Below, one piece after another: positions 39,223 to 51,921 of a DNA stretch of 64,000 bases (positions are counted from its first letter, which is position 1; each line of letters starts with the position of its first letter). A program made the position numbers and the translations under genes. Origin of the DNA: Diphasiastrum complanatum (lineage: Eukaryota > Streptophyta > Lycopodiopsida > Lycopodiales > Lycopodiaceae); contig CM055112.1 in assembly GCA_029204225.1 (NCBI GenBank), forward strand, positions 30,158,203 through 30,222,202. Reading direction: 5' to 3'. The notes beneath the pieces are model-generated. The model did not search any database, was not told the DNA's origin, and saw nothing but the letters and a program-made list of their open reading frames with translations.

Positions 39223-39501
39223 TATAAAGCCCACAAAGGATTCACAAGCCAAGCAAGCCGCAACAAAGCAACACAAGGGAATCGGATGTTGGACAAACCA
39301 ACCCAACCAAACCTAGATCTTATGGATCTAGCCCCCAAGCTATGGATCAATCCCTCACAAGGGATAGAGGAGTCATACCAGCAACATATAGCTACTAGTA
39401 TCACAATCAAGCATCCACTAGTGAGAGCCCAATGGATATACTTATACCCTCCAAGGCCCATGCACCACTAGTAGTGCATTGTGACACCTCACTGGACACC
39501 T
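39223..39501 (-). repeat. 5' LTR of the minus-strand gypsy element
   Basis: 279-bp match to 30558-30837; the primer binding site abuts its inner edge. Confidence 0.82.
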
Positions 39502-40371
39502 ATGCAGCCTATTTGGGCTACATCATCCAGTTCCCCTATGACTCACTGGTAGACCGATAAAAATCCACCATCATGAGTTGTTTTAATTACAAAAGGTTTG
39601 GCAGACCTTCTATTTAGTTCCTATCTGACAGATTTTTATTTATTTTTATTTCTGATTTTTTGTTGTTTTCCATCGACTATTTTTCTATTTTATTTGAAAA
39701 AGACATTGAAAAAAAATTGTCAAAAAAAGATGAAAAAATAAGAAAAAGTCATGAAAAAAATATTAGAAAGATGAATGACGAAAAAAATTGATTTTTCAAG
39801 TGTAAAGAGGTAAAAAATCACTAGCAAGGCTAAATTTGATACAAATAGTGAAACCAACCTTTGCAAAGGTTACAATTACTTCCAAACATTGTTTTTCACT
39901 TACCTTGAAGTCCGCAAAGGTTAGTTTGCATAAGAACTATTCGAAATGGCGTTATGCATGATGACTACCTCATCAACGCCTACAATGAATTATGAAACAT
40001 TGTTGGCTTGTGCAATGTACTTATACGAGACAAAGAAGTTTGGAGGTTAATTATGAGAAAACAAGCCCTCAAGGCTTGCCAACAATTCATGGAAACGAAG
40101 GCCCAGCCCACCCCCGTGGTGATTCCACCGCCACCTTTTTTGACGCCGCACAGGCCAGTACAAGCCAGGACCAAAGCCAGCAAGCAGCAGGGGGATTTAG
40201 TCAAGATTAAGGGTCCGAAGGCCAAGACCAAGACCAACGGATACATGTGCTGAGGCGCGAGACCAGGGCCAAGGCGCAGGTACCAGCCAAAGCCAAGAGG
40301 AAGGACATGCCACATCATCCAGAGGTTCATGCACCATATCTGCCAGCCGGGCCTTCCGAAGACCAAAGTCC
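39502..40371. other. Spacer, nothing recognised
   Basis: An A-rich tract at 39650-39830 and then a GC-richer stretch leading into the ORF at 40372. Reading frames at 39980-40459 appear to be shadows. Confidence 0.4.
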
Positions 40372-41110
40372 ATGGAGGAGAAAATAAATGAATTCCTATC
40401 AAAGTATCCCCACGAGTCATCAAGAGGCGGCTGGCAGGTATCGTTTTCAGCTCAGACAATAAAGGTCAAGGAGCTGCAAGCATTACCCGCCCTCCAACCA
40501 CAATTAGAGTGGCGTCAACAGCTGTTCGAAAGAGACCTTGTGGCCATCAGGGCCTATGTGAGAAGTCCGCAACAATTACGGGTGAATGCGCACTTTCTGC
40601 CATGTACACGACGATCCAAATGGGTGGAATGCGGCACCCCTCCGGACAAGATCACACTTCAAAACTTCAATTGGCCGATCATTCCATCAAAATACGGTTG
40701 GACTACGGATGTAGATGCCAGAAGGGCTCTCACCACATTCGCAAATTACTATATCAATTGCCCTGATCCAACAGTTCGCGCGACAGCCACTTACGCCCGA
40801 GACTTAGAACATTTAATGGGCATTGAAACCAAATGGGATGATTTTCTTCCCTCCATATTCTTTGATCCTAATAAGGTGCTAGCTTCTGACAAAGTCGAAG
40901 ATCAGCTGCCAGTCGCTCGTGTATATTACCGAGTTGCCTTCCTTGGAGATCCCTAGACGCGCCGATTCCAAGCATGGGTTGACCAAGAATGGCTGACATG
41001 AGCCTTCTACACGTCTAAGGACTCGAAGTAACTGGACCGTCTCAACTTTATGGAAGACGTCACGGGCTACCTGATCCACCAGAGACGGGTGAAGAGGACA
41101 CTTTACTGAA
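40372..41110 (+). pseudogene. Unrecognised ORF (194 codons, then two stops and continued coding-like text)
   Basis: The frame runs from ATG 40372 (KINEFLSKYPHESSRGGW, HFLPCTRRSKWVECGTPPDK, NFNWPIIPSKYGWTTDVDAR, RVYYRVAFLGDP) to TAG at 40954-40956. The next bases in the same frame read RRFQAWVDQEWLT, stop, AFYTSKDSK, stop, LDRLNFMEDVTGYLIHQRR. The frame is GC-richer than its surroundings and looks like real former coding DNA. I do not recognise the family; a gag-type or plant mobile-domain protein is possible. Confidence 0.45.
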
Positions 41111-41159
41111 CTGGCAGAGTGCCGAGGGACCGACACTACTTCAGGTCATGGATCCTGTT

Positions 41160-41969
<810 letters not shown>

Positions 41970-42815
41970 TTGTTGACAGGCGGGAGGGCTATACTACGCA
42001 AGATCTACGACCCTACATGGTGTTCTTTGAAACAAAGTGATTCAATGTCTTTTTACAATAATGTGCACATGAAGATGCTAACTCCAAACTATTTATTGAA
42101 TGAGCCCTCTTATGTCCATTGCTTTCTTGATCGACTCAAACTGGAGCTCAAGATTATTGTCATCACATCCATGCCAACATCATGTTCACTAGACTATTTG
42201 ATGCATTTGGCTATCCAATGTGAAGATAAATTTCAAAAGGAAAATGGGAATAAACAATAAAATCGTTCCAACAATCTGCAACAACCAAAAGTGTGGCAAC
42301 AAAGATTCATCTGACTGCCCAAGTAAAGGATAATACTTCAAGAGTCCATATGGGAAATGATCATTCGACACAAAAGAAACCATTTTGTTTGCAAAGTCAA
42401 GTCAATGGGCAACAATGGAACAATAAAAGTATAGAACAATGGTGTCTAGTGAGTTTAAATGAGGAGAAAGGTGGAATGGATGACTCAAGCGACTCAAGTC
42501 CAATGGTGCAATTAACAAAAGAGGAGACGAGAAAGCTTGTCCAGCAAATGAATGAACCAACTATTTCAGCAACTCTTGCTCTTCTATTTCCCCAAGAAAC
42601 AACCATTCAACATTCATGCAGTGCTACAATTTGTTCACAGGACTTACAACACCAATGCGCTTTTTTAACTTGGAGCAGACAAAGAAATTTCGAGAGATGA
42701 TAGATCACCAATGCAAGGAAGCTAAAGGTCACAAGGAAGGAGGAGTTAATGAGAAGAATCTCGGTGGTAATATCATTATCTCGAGTATCAAAAGAGCGAT
42801 GCAAAGGGTTCAGGC
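41970..42815 (+). pseudogene. Decayed gag-like region of the copy 2 element
   Basis: 41970-42260 encodes FLDRLKLELKIIV and LMHLAIQCEDKFQKENG, like the end of a retrotransposon gag domain. A second frame at 42293-42700 carries SLNEEKGGMDDSSDSSPMVQ and LTKEETRKLVQQMNEP. Stops and frameshifts separate them. No pol follows before the next ORF. Confidence 0.5.
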
Positions 42816-43790
42816 AATGTAATTGTCAACAATGAGACAAATTACTCAAGGACTATGTTTTCCTTGGAATTAGAACTACATCACATTCAAGTAAAGACTT
42901 GTTAACATTGTCCAAGACTTCTTGCAAAATGGGATCAACAGACAATGGTGGAACTTATTTGTATGAATGTTTTACATTTGATACACGGTACTTTGTGGAG
43001 TGTGATGACATTATTGATATACAAGCTTAGAAATGTCCTAGCACTGAGATATAACAAGTACTTAAAGAGCCTATTCTGAAAGCTTTCAATTTGTAGTTCA
43101 ATGCATTGGAAATAATGATAAATCTGCATGTGAATTTGCCTCTTATGAGGAATTCTATGGAGAAATAATGAGTGAGGAAGATATTATTATTCATTGCAAA
43201 CATTTCCTCTGCTCCAATTTATTGGAAATGAGCGTTCAGAATGTCATTTGGCATTTCCAGAAATGATCAACTTAGGGTCAATAATTTCCACATTGGGTTT
43301 TGAACATTTTGATAGTTTTTCCATGTGGGATCTCAATATTCCCAATGCCAAATTGATGATTGTTTTAGAAGCATTTGGAAGCAGAGTGGTCATTCAACGA
43401 CATGAAATAATTTTCAAGCCAGAAGAACCAAATGCAAGGCAAAAACATGAACCCAAGGGAATCGGATAGACTATCCAACATGGTATGATGTCAGGGAAGC
43501 TGATAAAAGAGGGTCTTGTGGCGATACTCTATGTCCATTCCATGCAGATTGTTTGCCAAAAAGCATTTTGGTGTTTAATCAATCTCTTGTTCAACCATCA
43601 TTTTTTTTTGTGGAAACATAGGTTGAAGATTAACGCTATAAGATGGATCTAATTCATACAACTTGAGATTTGTAACAGTATAACATGTTGCTGGAAGTGA
43701 CATCTCTGGTCTCAATTACTTAAATTACAGAATTGGAGCATTTGAGCTTATCAAACAAGCGTCTTCGTTTTGAGGACAAAAATGTTTAAG
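42816..43790 (+). pseudogene. Unrecognised LTR-proximal ORF, copy 2
   Basis: Homologue of the ORF at 25271-26179. Matching pieces: NETNYSRTMFSLE, EEDIIIHCKHFLCSNLLEM, SFSMWDLNIPNAKLMIVLEA, EIIFKPEEPNARQKHEPKGI and PSFFFVE. The intact part is 43194-43469. The TAG at 43467-43469 falls at the same point as the TAG at 25886 of copy 1 (GIG-TAG). Further stops and frameshifts occur. A polypurine tract and LTR follow at once. Confidence 0.6.
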
Positions 43791-43799
43791 TAGGGGGAG

Positions 43800-44345
43800 T
43801 GTCATGTACTTTTAGTACATCGGTGCTCATCAATGTATTAGAATATCCCGTGTAAGCTTTGTTAGGCCCAAAAGGAGCTATTAGCCTTAAGAATGAGGCA
43901 GTTCACTCTTTAGGCCCCCCAAGGTACTTAAATAAGGATAACAGGCCAACAAGAGCCCAAAGTAAACTTAATAAGACTTAACAGGGGCCAACTATTTGTC
44001 AAGATAGTTATGTTTAGTTAAGTTAGAGGATTATCTGTAAGTAGGCAAGAGACATCATTTTCAAGAATCTTTTGGCTCATTTGCAAATGAGAGAGTTTAG
44101 CTTCCTCTTTGTGAATGGGAGTCTTGGGAGAAGAGCTTGCTAGGTCTCGTGTGCCCAATCCACATGAATCTTATCCCCACTTTGTATTGATTTGCTTCTA
44201 TCCCTTCAATTCTATTGATGATTCCATGGAGCTTTATTTGTCATTTGTGTTTTTATGACTATATCAACATAAATGCATTGTGTTTCTCTTGCTTCCAGCT
44301 TTAGTTTCTTTACTATTGCTATTTGATTGGGTTTGGCACATGACA
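43800..44345 (+). repeat. 3' LTR of plus-strand element, copy 2
   Basis: 546-bp LTR, TGTCATGTACTTTTAGTACA ... GGCACATGACA, preceded by tagggggag. Same family as 26186-26722 and 23345-23855. Confidence 0.92.
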
Positions 44346-46689
44346 CTTATAGCTAGGAACTACTCTTCCACAACACACAAGCACGAGAATGTGGCGAAAG
44401 TTGTAACTTTTTGTTGTTTGAAAACACAAGCATATAAGCAAACTTTTGAAATGACTCTTTTGAGACAAATCAAACATAAAGAAAGAAAAAAGGAGATCTA
44501 TCCATATCGATACTTCGAGATCCGTACAACTTATATTGAATCCTTTAGAGTACGGAGGAACCTATGCAACTTCACCTTGCAAACATATAGTCCAAAAGAA
44601 AGGACATCAAACATATGGTCCACAAGAAGGACATTTGCTTGAAGGTCATCAATGAAAACAAATGGGTAATAATTTTTTCCCAAAGCAAATGTTTTGATAA
44701 AAAAACATTTAATTCGCTTTGCCAGCTCCAACAAATGTCTATGCCAATGGATCTATATTTCACACACACCTACGTAAACAAAAGAGCTAGTTTCATGAGG
44801 ATATTTTTTTCTTCTTTTCAATGTACTGATTTGTTTGTGTGGAAAATTGGAGTCTACCCCTTGCGGGAGACATCAAGGGAAGGAAAGCAAGTCCTAACCA
44901 ACTCTTTAATTTCTTATTTTCTTCCTTTGTGTTGCCTAGTTCTTATTGATCAAAATAATTGCAGAAATTTGTAGCTGCCTATACAGACCGATCCCGATTG
45001 CGATCAACGGTATCCAGGAAGAGCTGAGCGAAATAGTGGGTTTGCAACAACACTTTTATGCTGCCTGTGCTGCCATGGCAAATGTAAGCTCTCTCATCCA
45101 TCCTCTTCCCTCGCTCCCTTTTTTCTCTTTATAATAGTACTTTGCCTTTGCAGTGGTCTCACGTGTATTTGCTCCTTGCAACTCTATCCGATTGATGCCT
45201 TCAGCTCTGCTTCGCTTACTTCATTATTTACACAAACTGCCAATTTTCTGTCAAAATGCACGCAGGCGCAGGCCTGATGCAATCTGAAATTCTTGGCCAG
45301 TTAAAAACTTGCCACATTGGCTGACATGTGGGGGGATCTTCTTTAGAAAATGAACCTAAGGGACAATTTCAATGACAGGTTTGACTTTGTAGAAGCTATT
45401 GACATCCTTAAAATCTCCCCTAACACGCTTGCTATAATGATAGAATGGGCAAAGGGTTCAGATCTACAAGAATAGATAGGGTTTACTTTTTGATAGCATT
45501 TGACTTAGAGATTTACAAAGCAAATTCGTCACTCCTCTTGCTGATCATGAGCGATTGGTCATGGTAGGCACCTTCTAGCAGGACCACAATTTAGAGAAGA
45601 TTTTCTTCTTATATTATGCACAACTCTCGTATTTGGCTCCCTAACTGTCAGATGAAACCACCCTCTATCCTAAGCAATCTAATTTCTTTCCATCTTAAGT
45701 TTGAGAATCCTTAAAAATTGGTAAAGGACAGCAAATCCCATGAGAGTATCTGCATGAATCTGGTAGACTGGCCTGCGATGCAAGTGCACCTTGTATGAAA
45801 GGAAAAGCGATGTCAACTGATGCTCTTAGAGATGAAGCTCGTGAGTGCAAAAATGGAGGAAATGGAGCTCACGATCAATCACATTTTGACCAAATTATGG
45901 GAATTGCTGAATCGAAAGGAGCTCTAGTTTCAATAGAAAATACAAGCAAGAAAATGCGGAGCATTCATGCTATCTGAACTTGTCTCCACTTCAGGAACTT
46001 TAACTAGAACTTTGACTGTTGACAATTTGTCCTAACAACATAACACTAGTTGAGGTTGATTCTGATCCATTTTGACCAAGGAGTTAGCAGTTTCGGTGGC
46101 TGTTATTGTTGCTTACATATTTAAGGTCATGCTTTTGTTGCTATTTCAAGCAGATCTTACTGGTTATATTTGGATTTTCTTTGACCAGCTTTGGTCAAGG
46201 TTATCCTGTGTCTTGATTGCTTCTATCAAATGGTATCAGTACCATATGCTTCCCTTTTGTAGACAATCTTTACTTAAGATTATGCTACATATTGTTGTTG
46301 ACCATCAGCAACATCAGTACCACTGTTTTGGACCTGCTATTGGCCATCTTTTGTGAATTTTCCACTTTGTTTGCTATGTCTAAGCAGCATAAGCACCGGA
46401 AATAATAAGATTCTTTTGGCTGTCTTTCTCAGATTTATGATATATGTTGCTGTTTGCATAAAGAAAATTGTTACCTCATATTCAGAGACACTTTTAGCCA
46501 TCCTTGGGTCAAATTTATGTTGCGTTAGTAATTTAAGGTTCCTTGAGAAGTATGTTGTCAATATTGTGAGGGAAGAATATCTATCAATTGCGAATGTTAG
46601 TGGTGAAAGAAGGTTTCTTGTCTTCTGTGGTGTTGTGAAACCCTAATCGATATCTAGGTGAGAAATGATGCTAAGAAATGGAAAACATG
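44346..46689. other. Spacer with one exon-like scrap
   Basis: 44966-45080 looks like an exon: preceded by aattgcag, open frame RPIPIAINGIQEELSEIVGL and QQHFYAACAAMAN, then gtaagc. No partner exon or family was recognised. A small frame 45795-45977 (KGKAMSTDALRDEARECK) is also unassigned. The rest shows nothing. Confidence 0.3.
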
Positions 46690-47400
46690 AATGTGCTCAA
46701 AATTTATATGAATAATTTTATGGATGACATTCTGATGAGGTTAAGCATATGACCAATTTTAGGGCTTTGTTGTCTACTTTGAGGGAAAACCAATTGTTTG
46801 CTAATTCTAAAAAGAGTGAACTATTTAAAAAGGAAATGAGAATTTAGGTCATACTGTGACTGCTTACCGGATCCTAAGAAAGTAGTTATGATCGTTGTGT
46901 GGGCTATGCAAGCTGATTTGACAGCATTTCCATCTTTCTTTGGATTGGTGGGTTTTTTATAAAAAATATGTTGAAGATTACTCCATGCTCATAGTGCTTA
47001 TGACGGACATGACTCAAAAGAATAGGTTTGGTGAGTTGACTAAACTCAGCAAGCAAGCTTTGATTAGTTAAAGCAAAGTATTGTTGAGTGTGTCACTCTA
47101 AAAATTGTAGACCCTCAACGATATATCCTTGATACGGAGTGAGTGACATTGTTGTGGGGGCAATGCTAATGCAGAGGGGCCTTTAAGGGCAAAAAAGCTC
47201 ACCTTGGCACAACGGAATTATCCAACTCATGAAAAAGAGTTGTTTGCCATTATTTTTACATTGAAGGTAATGAGGCATTATTTGTAAGGATCCGAGTTTT
47301 ATGTGTACATTGATCATGATATCTTGAGGTATTTTTGCAAAAAGCACAATCTTAGAGGCCGATAGGCTAGATGGTTTGAACTTAATTTGGCAAGAAATGA
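46690..47400 (+). pseudogene. Ty3/gypsy reverse transcriptase/RNase H fragment
   Basis: Frameshifted pieces read LRENQLFANSKKSELFKKE (RT thumb region), then KKLTLAQRNYPTHEKELFAI, IFTLKVMRHYL, GSEFYVYIDHDILRYF and ARWFELNL, the RNase H-like domain of gypsy pol. Many stops. No integrase or LTR adjoins it. Confidence 0.85.
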
Positions 47401-47781
47401 CCAAATTAGGGCCATAATTGTGTTTACTGATATTTTTTTGCATATGATATTTATATATTATCAAAACTCTTTCTATTTCTATAAATTTCTATGTTACATT
47501 GTTTTGTATTTGATGCTCATTGCCTGCTATTTCTATAGATCTCTTTTATATTTCTATTCCATTACTAATATAAGAATTCCTTCATCGGAGTTTAATTCAA
47601 AAGTTAGGATAACAAAACTCTTGTACATATATTTTGAAGGCTCTCTTCAAAACCTTTGAATTGTAGCAAACCTATAGTTGAAACTCAACTAGCATGTAAA
47701 ACTCATTAGAATTGTTTCGTGTTTGCAACCACAAACTATCATCGAAGAAAAGTTGCTATAGATCAGTATTATTGTTTGACA
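47401..47781. other. T-rich spacer between gypsy and copia scraps
   Basis: No gene, LTR edge or primer binding site seen. Confidence 0.4.
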
Positions 47782-50700
47782 ATGGCAGGATTGAATGATG
47801 TTGTGTTACTGGAATCTAGTAAGCTAGATGGTACAAACTTTAGCATCTAGAACTTCAAGATGCAAAATATACTCCAGGATCGAGAATAGTGGGAAATTGT
47901 CACATGTGTTGAGATACCTCCAACTGCAGACAAGGAGTTGCATGAGTATCTGAAGCGCAGGAGAAAAGCTCATCATTTATTAACTGAAGGATACGATTAT
48001 TCCTCACATCATGGATGTTGCTGGACCCAAGGAGGCTTGTAATATTCTAAAGAATTTATACAAGACTATAAATCAATCTTGAATTTTGTTCTTAACTAAT
48101 AAGCTACATACATCAAAGATGGGTACATATGAATCGGTAACTGATTACTTTACTTGAGTGAAAGATCTGAGAGGACAACTTATTATAGTTGGAGAAATTG
48201 TTCCGCATTCACTTTTGGTATCTATCATGCTTAGTAGTTTACCTTTGGCCAATCAAAACTTATGATATTGTCTTTACGGGAGACAAGGCCTTCTCTTGAT
48301 GAGCTGAATGGAATACTGTTACAAGAGGAAATGAGATGACAAGATCTTGTTAACAAGTGTCAAGGACGTTTTCAAGGAGCAAGCATTCTTAGCAAAGAAG
48401 CAAGGGCAAAGTTCCAAGAAAGGTGGCAAAGGAAAAAAAACACAAAGGGAAGAAGAAGCAACAAGATCAACAAGAAAATTAATCAAATCAATCGGAAGAT
48501 GGAAAGGAAGTAAAATGAAAAGGAAATTGCTTTATTTGCGGAAATCCAGGGCATTACGCAAAGGAGTGCTAGAAAAACAAGTCAGGAAGAAGCAGGATGG
48601 ATATTTTGCTGAAGCAGGACTTAATACAAATATAAGTGCTTTGGAGATATTTTCAGGTGACTTCTCAATGGAAGAGGAGTGTTGGTTTATTGATTCAGGT
48701 GCATCGAAACATATGACACCTAGACGACATTGGTTATCTAGTTTTCAAGAACTAGATAATGGCTCAAATGTGAAGTTAAGATAACTACACATATGATATA
48801 AAGGGAGTTGGAAAAGTATACATTCAACTACCTTCAGGAAAGATTGGAGACATAAAGGATGTGCTTTATGTACCAGGAATCAAGAACAACTTACTCTTAG
48901 TTTCAGCTATTGGGAAGCAAGATATGATTGTACGATTTGATGAAGAACAATGTCTTATCAAGAGGAAGGACAATGAAGTAGTAGCTGAGGGCGTTCTTAT
49001 AGGAAGGTTGTACAAACTTTAGGCTCAAGTGGTGGGTCATCATGTAAGTATTGTGGATTTCGGTTCAATGAGTAAGTTATGGCATGAAAGGTTTGGACAT
49101 CTAAATTTCAAAAGTTTACAAGTCTACAATATGGTTACTAGTTTACCTCAAGTTGTTTTTGATCACAAGTTTTGTGAGTGTTGTGGCTTAGGAAAACATC
49201 ATATGTGGTCCGATGAAAACTATGGGGGAGCAAGTCATTTTATAGTGTTTACTTTCTCAAGAATAAGGGTGAGGCATTCAGGTATTTCACATGGTTTAAG
49301 ACACAGTTAGAGAAAGAAACAGATAGACAGATTAAGATACTACGTTCGGATAAAGGGGGAGAGTATCTTTACACAAAGTTTTAGGTGTTTTGCAAGGATC
49401 ATGGCATAAAGAGACAATTTGCAAGTACGCAAAAGCCTCAATAAGATGGAGTTGCAGAAAGGAAGAATCGGACATCGAAATGCCTGGAACTGCCATAGAT
49501 CACCATCATATTTATGAATGACTTCTGACCATATGAGTGTAACACTATTTTCCTGTTGTGAGATATTATGACATACTTTGATTGTGACATATGGTAACTA
49601 GATGATAACAAGTGACCTTAGTGTAGAAGGAATCTTTAAGAATTTGGATGTTTAGATATTTTGATCAAAAACACCTTAACCTTGAATCCTTGAATGACGT
49701 ACTATTTTGATTGTACAAAATTGGATTTGAAAGTAGAATACTATGCACTTCTCAGTTTTCATTAATTTAGGAGAACTGAGACAACGGGTTATCTTTTGAA
49801 TCGAAGTCCTACAAAAGTTTTAGAGAATCAGATTGCAGAGGAAGCTTACGTCGTAAGTCCTTTGAGGGTTTTTGGAAGTACTGCATATGCTCACATACCT
49901 GAGGATTCAAGGAGCAAATTGGATTCAAAGGCTACTGAGTGTTTATTTCTTGGATATGATAGTCAAGAGAAGGGATACAAGTTGTATGACTTGGAGGATA
50001 AGGAAATTATCATAAGCAGGGATGTAATTTTTGATGAGGATGGATCTTGTAAAGATACAGAAATATCTTATGGTAGGAACAAGATGGAGGAATTCCTATC
50101 TTGTGTGAGGAGTCATTACACGAGCCTGAGTCAACACATGTATTACTTACAACAATTCAAGTACCTAGAGTGACCATGGTTGAGAAAGGAAAAAGGACGG
50201 AGAGATCAAGTACATGGGATACTTATTCACCTCTGACTTCACCAGTAGTAAGGATCCTACATCATATACTAGAAGATTACCTACATGGTACTATGAAACT
50301 ATCAAGGATAGTGCTATTTTGGAACAAGGAGAGTCTAGTACACAAGGAACTAGGAGATCTGCTAGGCTTGAAAAGCATCATGAGGATCAGGATCGACAGG
50401 AGGATCGACAAGAGGATCATCATGAGGATGAGGGTGTACGCTTTGCATATATGGCTACAGTGTTGGAAACTAAGGATGCATCTACTTTCAGGGAAGCTAC
50501 AAAAGAGGATATTTGGAGGAAAGCTTTGGATGAGCAATATAACTCAATCATAAAGAAAAAGACTTGGAGGCTTGTTCAGTTACCTATAGGTAAAAGGCGT
50601 ATTGGATGCAAGTGGATCTTAGGGCATGGTACAAGAGGATTGACACATACTTTGAGAAGCTTTGTTTTCAGAGTAGTAGTTCGGAGCGACACTTTTTGTT

Positions 50701-51350
50701 TTGATGAAAGATGGTCATAGTGCACTATGATGTATGTGGATGATCTTGTGATCACAAGTTTGGATCGTGATTTGATTTAGAATATTAAGAAAGATCTCTC
50801 ATCAGAGTTTGATATGAAAGATCTTGGCTCGCTATAGTATTTTTTTGGGATAGAGGAATGGAGAGTAGCACATGGGCTATTGATTTCTCAATCTAAGTAT
50901 GCTCATGAACTTCTTGAAAAGTTCAATATGTCCGAGTGCAAGCCTATTTCTACACCATATGCTAGTGGATGTGAGCTTACTAAAGTTGAGGATGATCACG
51001 ATGTAGATGGGAAGTTATATAGAAAGCTTGTTGGAAGCTTAATCTATCTAACTACTATGAGACCAGATATTGCATATGCTGTTAGTATGGTTAGTCAGTT
51101 TATGGCTAAGCCTACGTAGATTCACTAAAAAGTTGCTAAGCGAGTGCCCATATATATCAAAGGTACTTTGAGGTTTTGTAATTTCTATGGAAGAAAGGAT
51201 GTTTTGCAATTGCAGGGATATGTGGATTATGATTGGGCTAGAGATGCAAAAGATTGATGATCTACTACAGGTTATGTCTTTATTCTTGGTTCAGGTTCTA
51301 TATCTTGGAGTTCAAAAAAGCAGCATACTGTTGCATTATCACCGTTCGCA
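47782..51350 (+). pseudogene. Degenerate Ty1/copia gag-pol
   Basis: Starts with gag (LLESSKLDGTNFSI), a basic stretch, protease (CWFIDSGASKHMT at about 48681), pre-integrase zinc domain (LWHERFGHLNFKSLQVYNMV, CECCGLGKHH), integrase remnants, linker (VFGSTAYAHIPEDSRSKLDS), reverse transcriptase (ATKEDIWRKALDEQYNSII, GCKWIL, then MMYVDDLVITSLDRDLI) and RNase H (DYDWARDAKD, STTGYVFILGSGSISWSSKK). The order is that of copia. Part of the integrase and of the RT between GCKW and YVDD is missing. Stops and frameshifts are many, and no LTRs are visible. Confidence 0.92.
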
Positions 51351-51921
51351 GATGTAACTGTTCATTTTGGTTTTCTACTGTTTTGATTGGTTTTTTTAAA
51401 AAAATTACGGTTTAATGGCATAAGAACAGCCTCAAACAGGCAAAATTAAATCAATTAAGAATATACACAAATGTATATAATATTATATAAAACATTTATA
51501 AAAGAAAAACAAAAGAAAAAAATTTATATATGCGTTCTGGAACGTGGATGCGGAATGCGAGTCACGACAACAATGACATACAACACACACACACACACAC
51601 ATATAGATTGCTATTCATCTTGTGTTGAATTGAAATTGTGTGAGTTCAAGTACGTTATGATCGATGCATGCTATCTTTTTAAAATTTCTACATGGTATAT
51701 AGCTATATCAATTCATGCGAACTTGAGTGTTCCAAATATTTCCATATATTGTTGCGAGGTGAGAAAATCGCTCCTTTCCCATTGAATTTGGTGAGAATCC
51801 CAATCATTCTCAGTTTTGCATGAGAGAGTCATATTTGTGGTTCAGCATGTAATTATGTCCCTTTTATCAGGCAGAACTCTTTTTTTGACTTTGCGGGAAA
51901 GAGTCCGCCGGGGCAGAAGCT
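51351..51921 (+). promoter_or_regulatory. Upstream region of malonyl-CoA decarboxylase gene
   Basis: Gene-free DNA between the copia relic and the first exon, with an (AC)n run at about 51581-51600. An in-frame stop at 51886-51888 marks the upstream limit of the reading frame of exon 1. The transcription start is not determined. Confidence 0.4.

Larger units (their letters stand above)
30558..39501 (-). mobile_element. Minus-strand Ty3/gypsy (chromovirus-like) element, decayed, with a nested insertion
   Basis: Two similar 280-bp repeats in direct orientation (30558-30837 and 39223-39501) serve as LTRs. A primer binding site abuts the right one (39209-39221). Integrase with chromodomain-like end lies just inside the left one, as expected for the 3' end of a minus-strand element. 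The gag, protease and RT regions (about 35471-39200) are too decayed to recognise. A plus-strand gag-only element sits inside. Confidence 0.7.

Noticed and set aside
46072..46356. 94-codon plus-strand ORF
   Set aside because: No domain, irregular composition and overlapping frames on both strands in AT-rich spacer; chance is enough to explain it.
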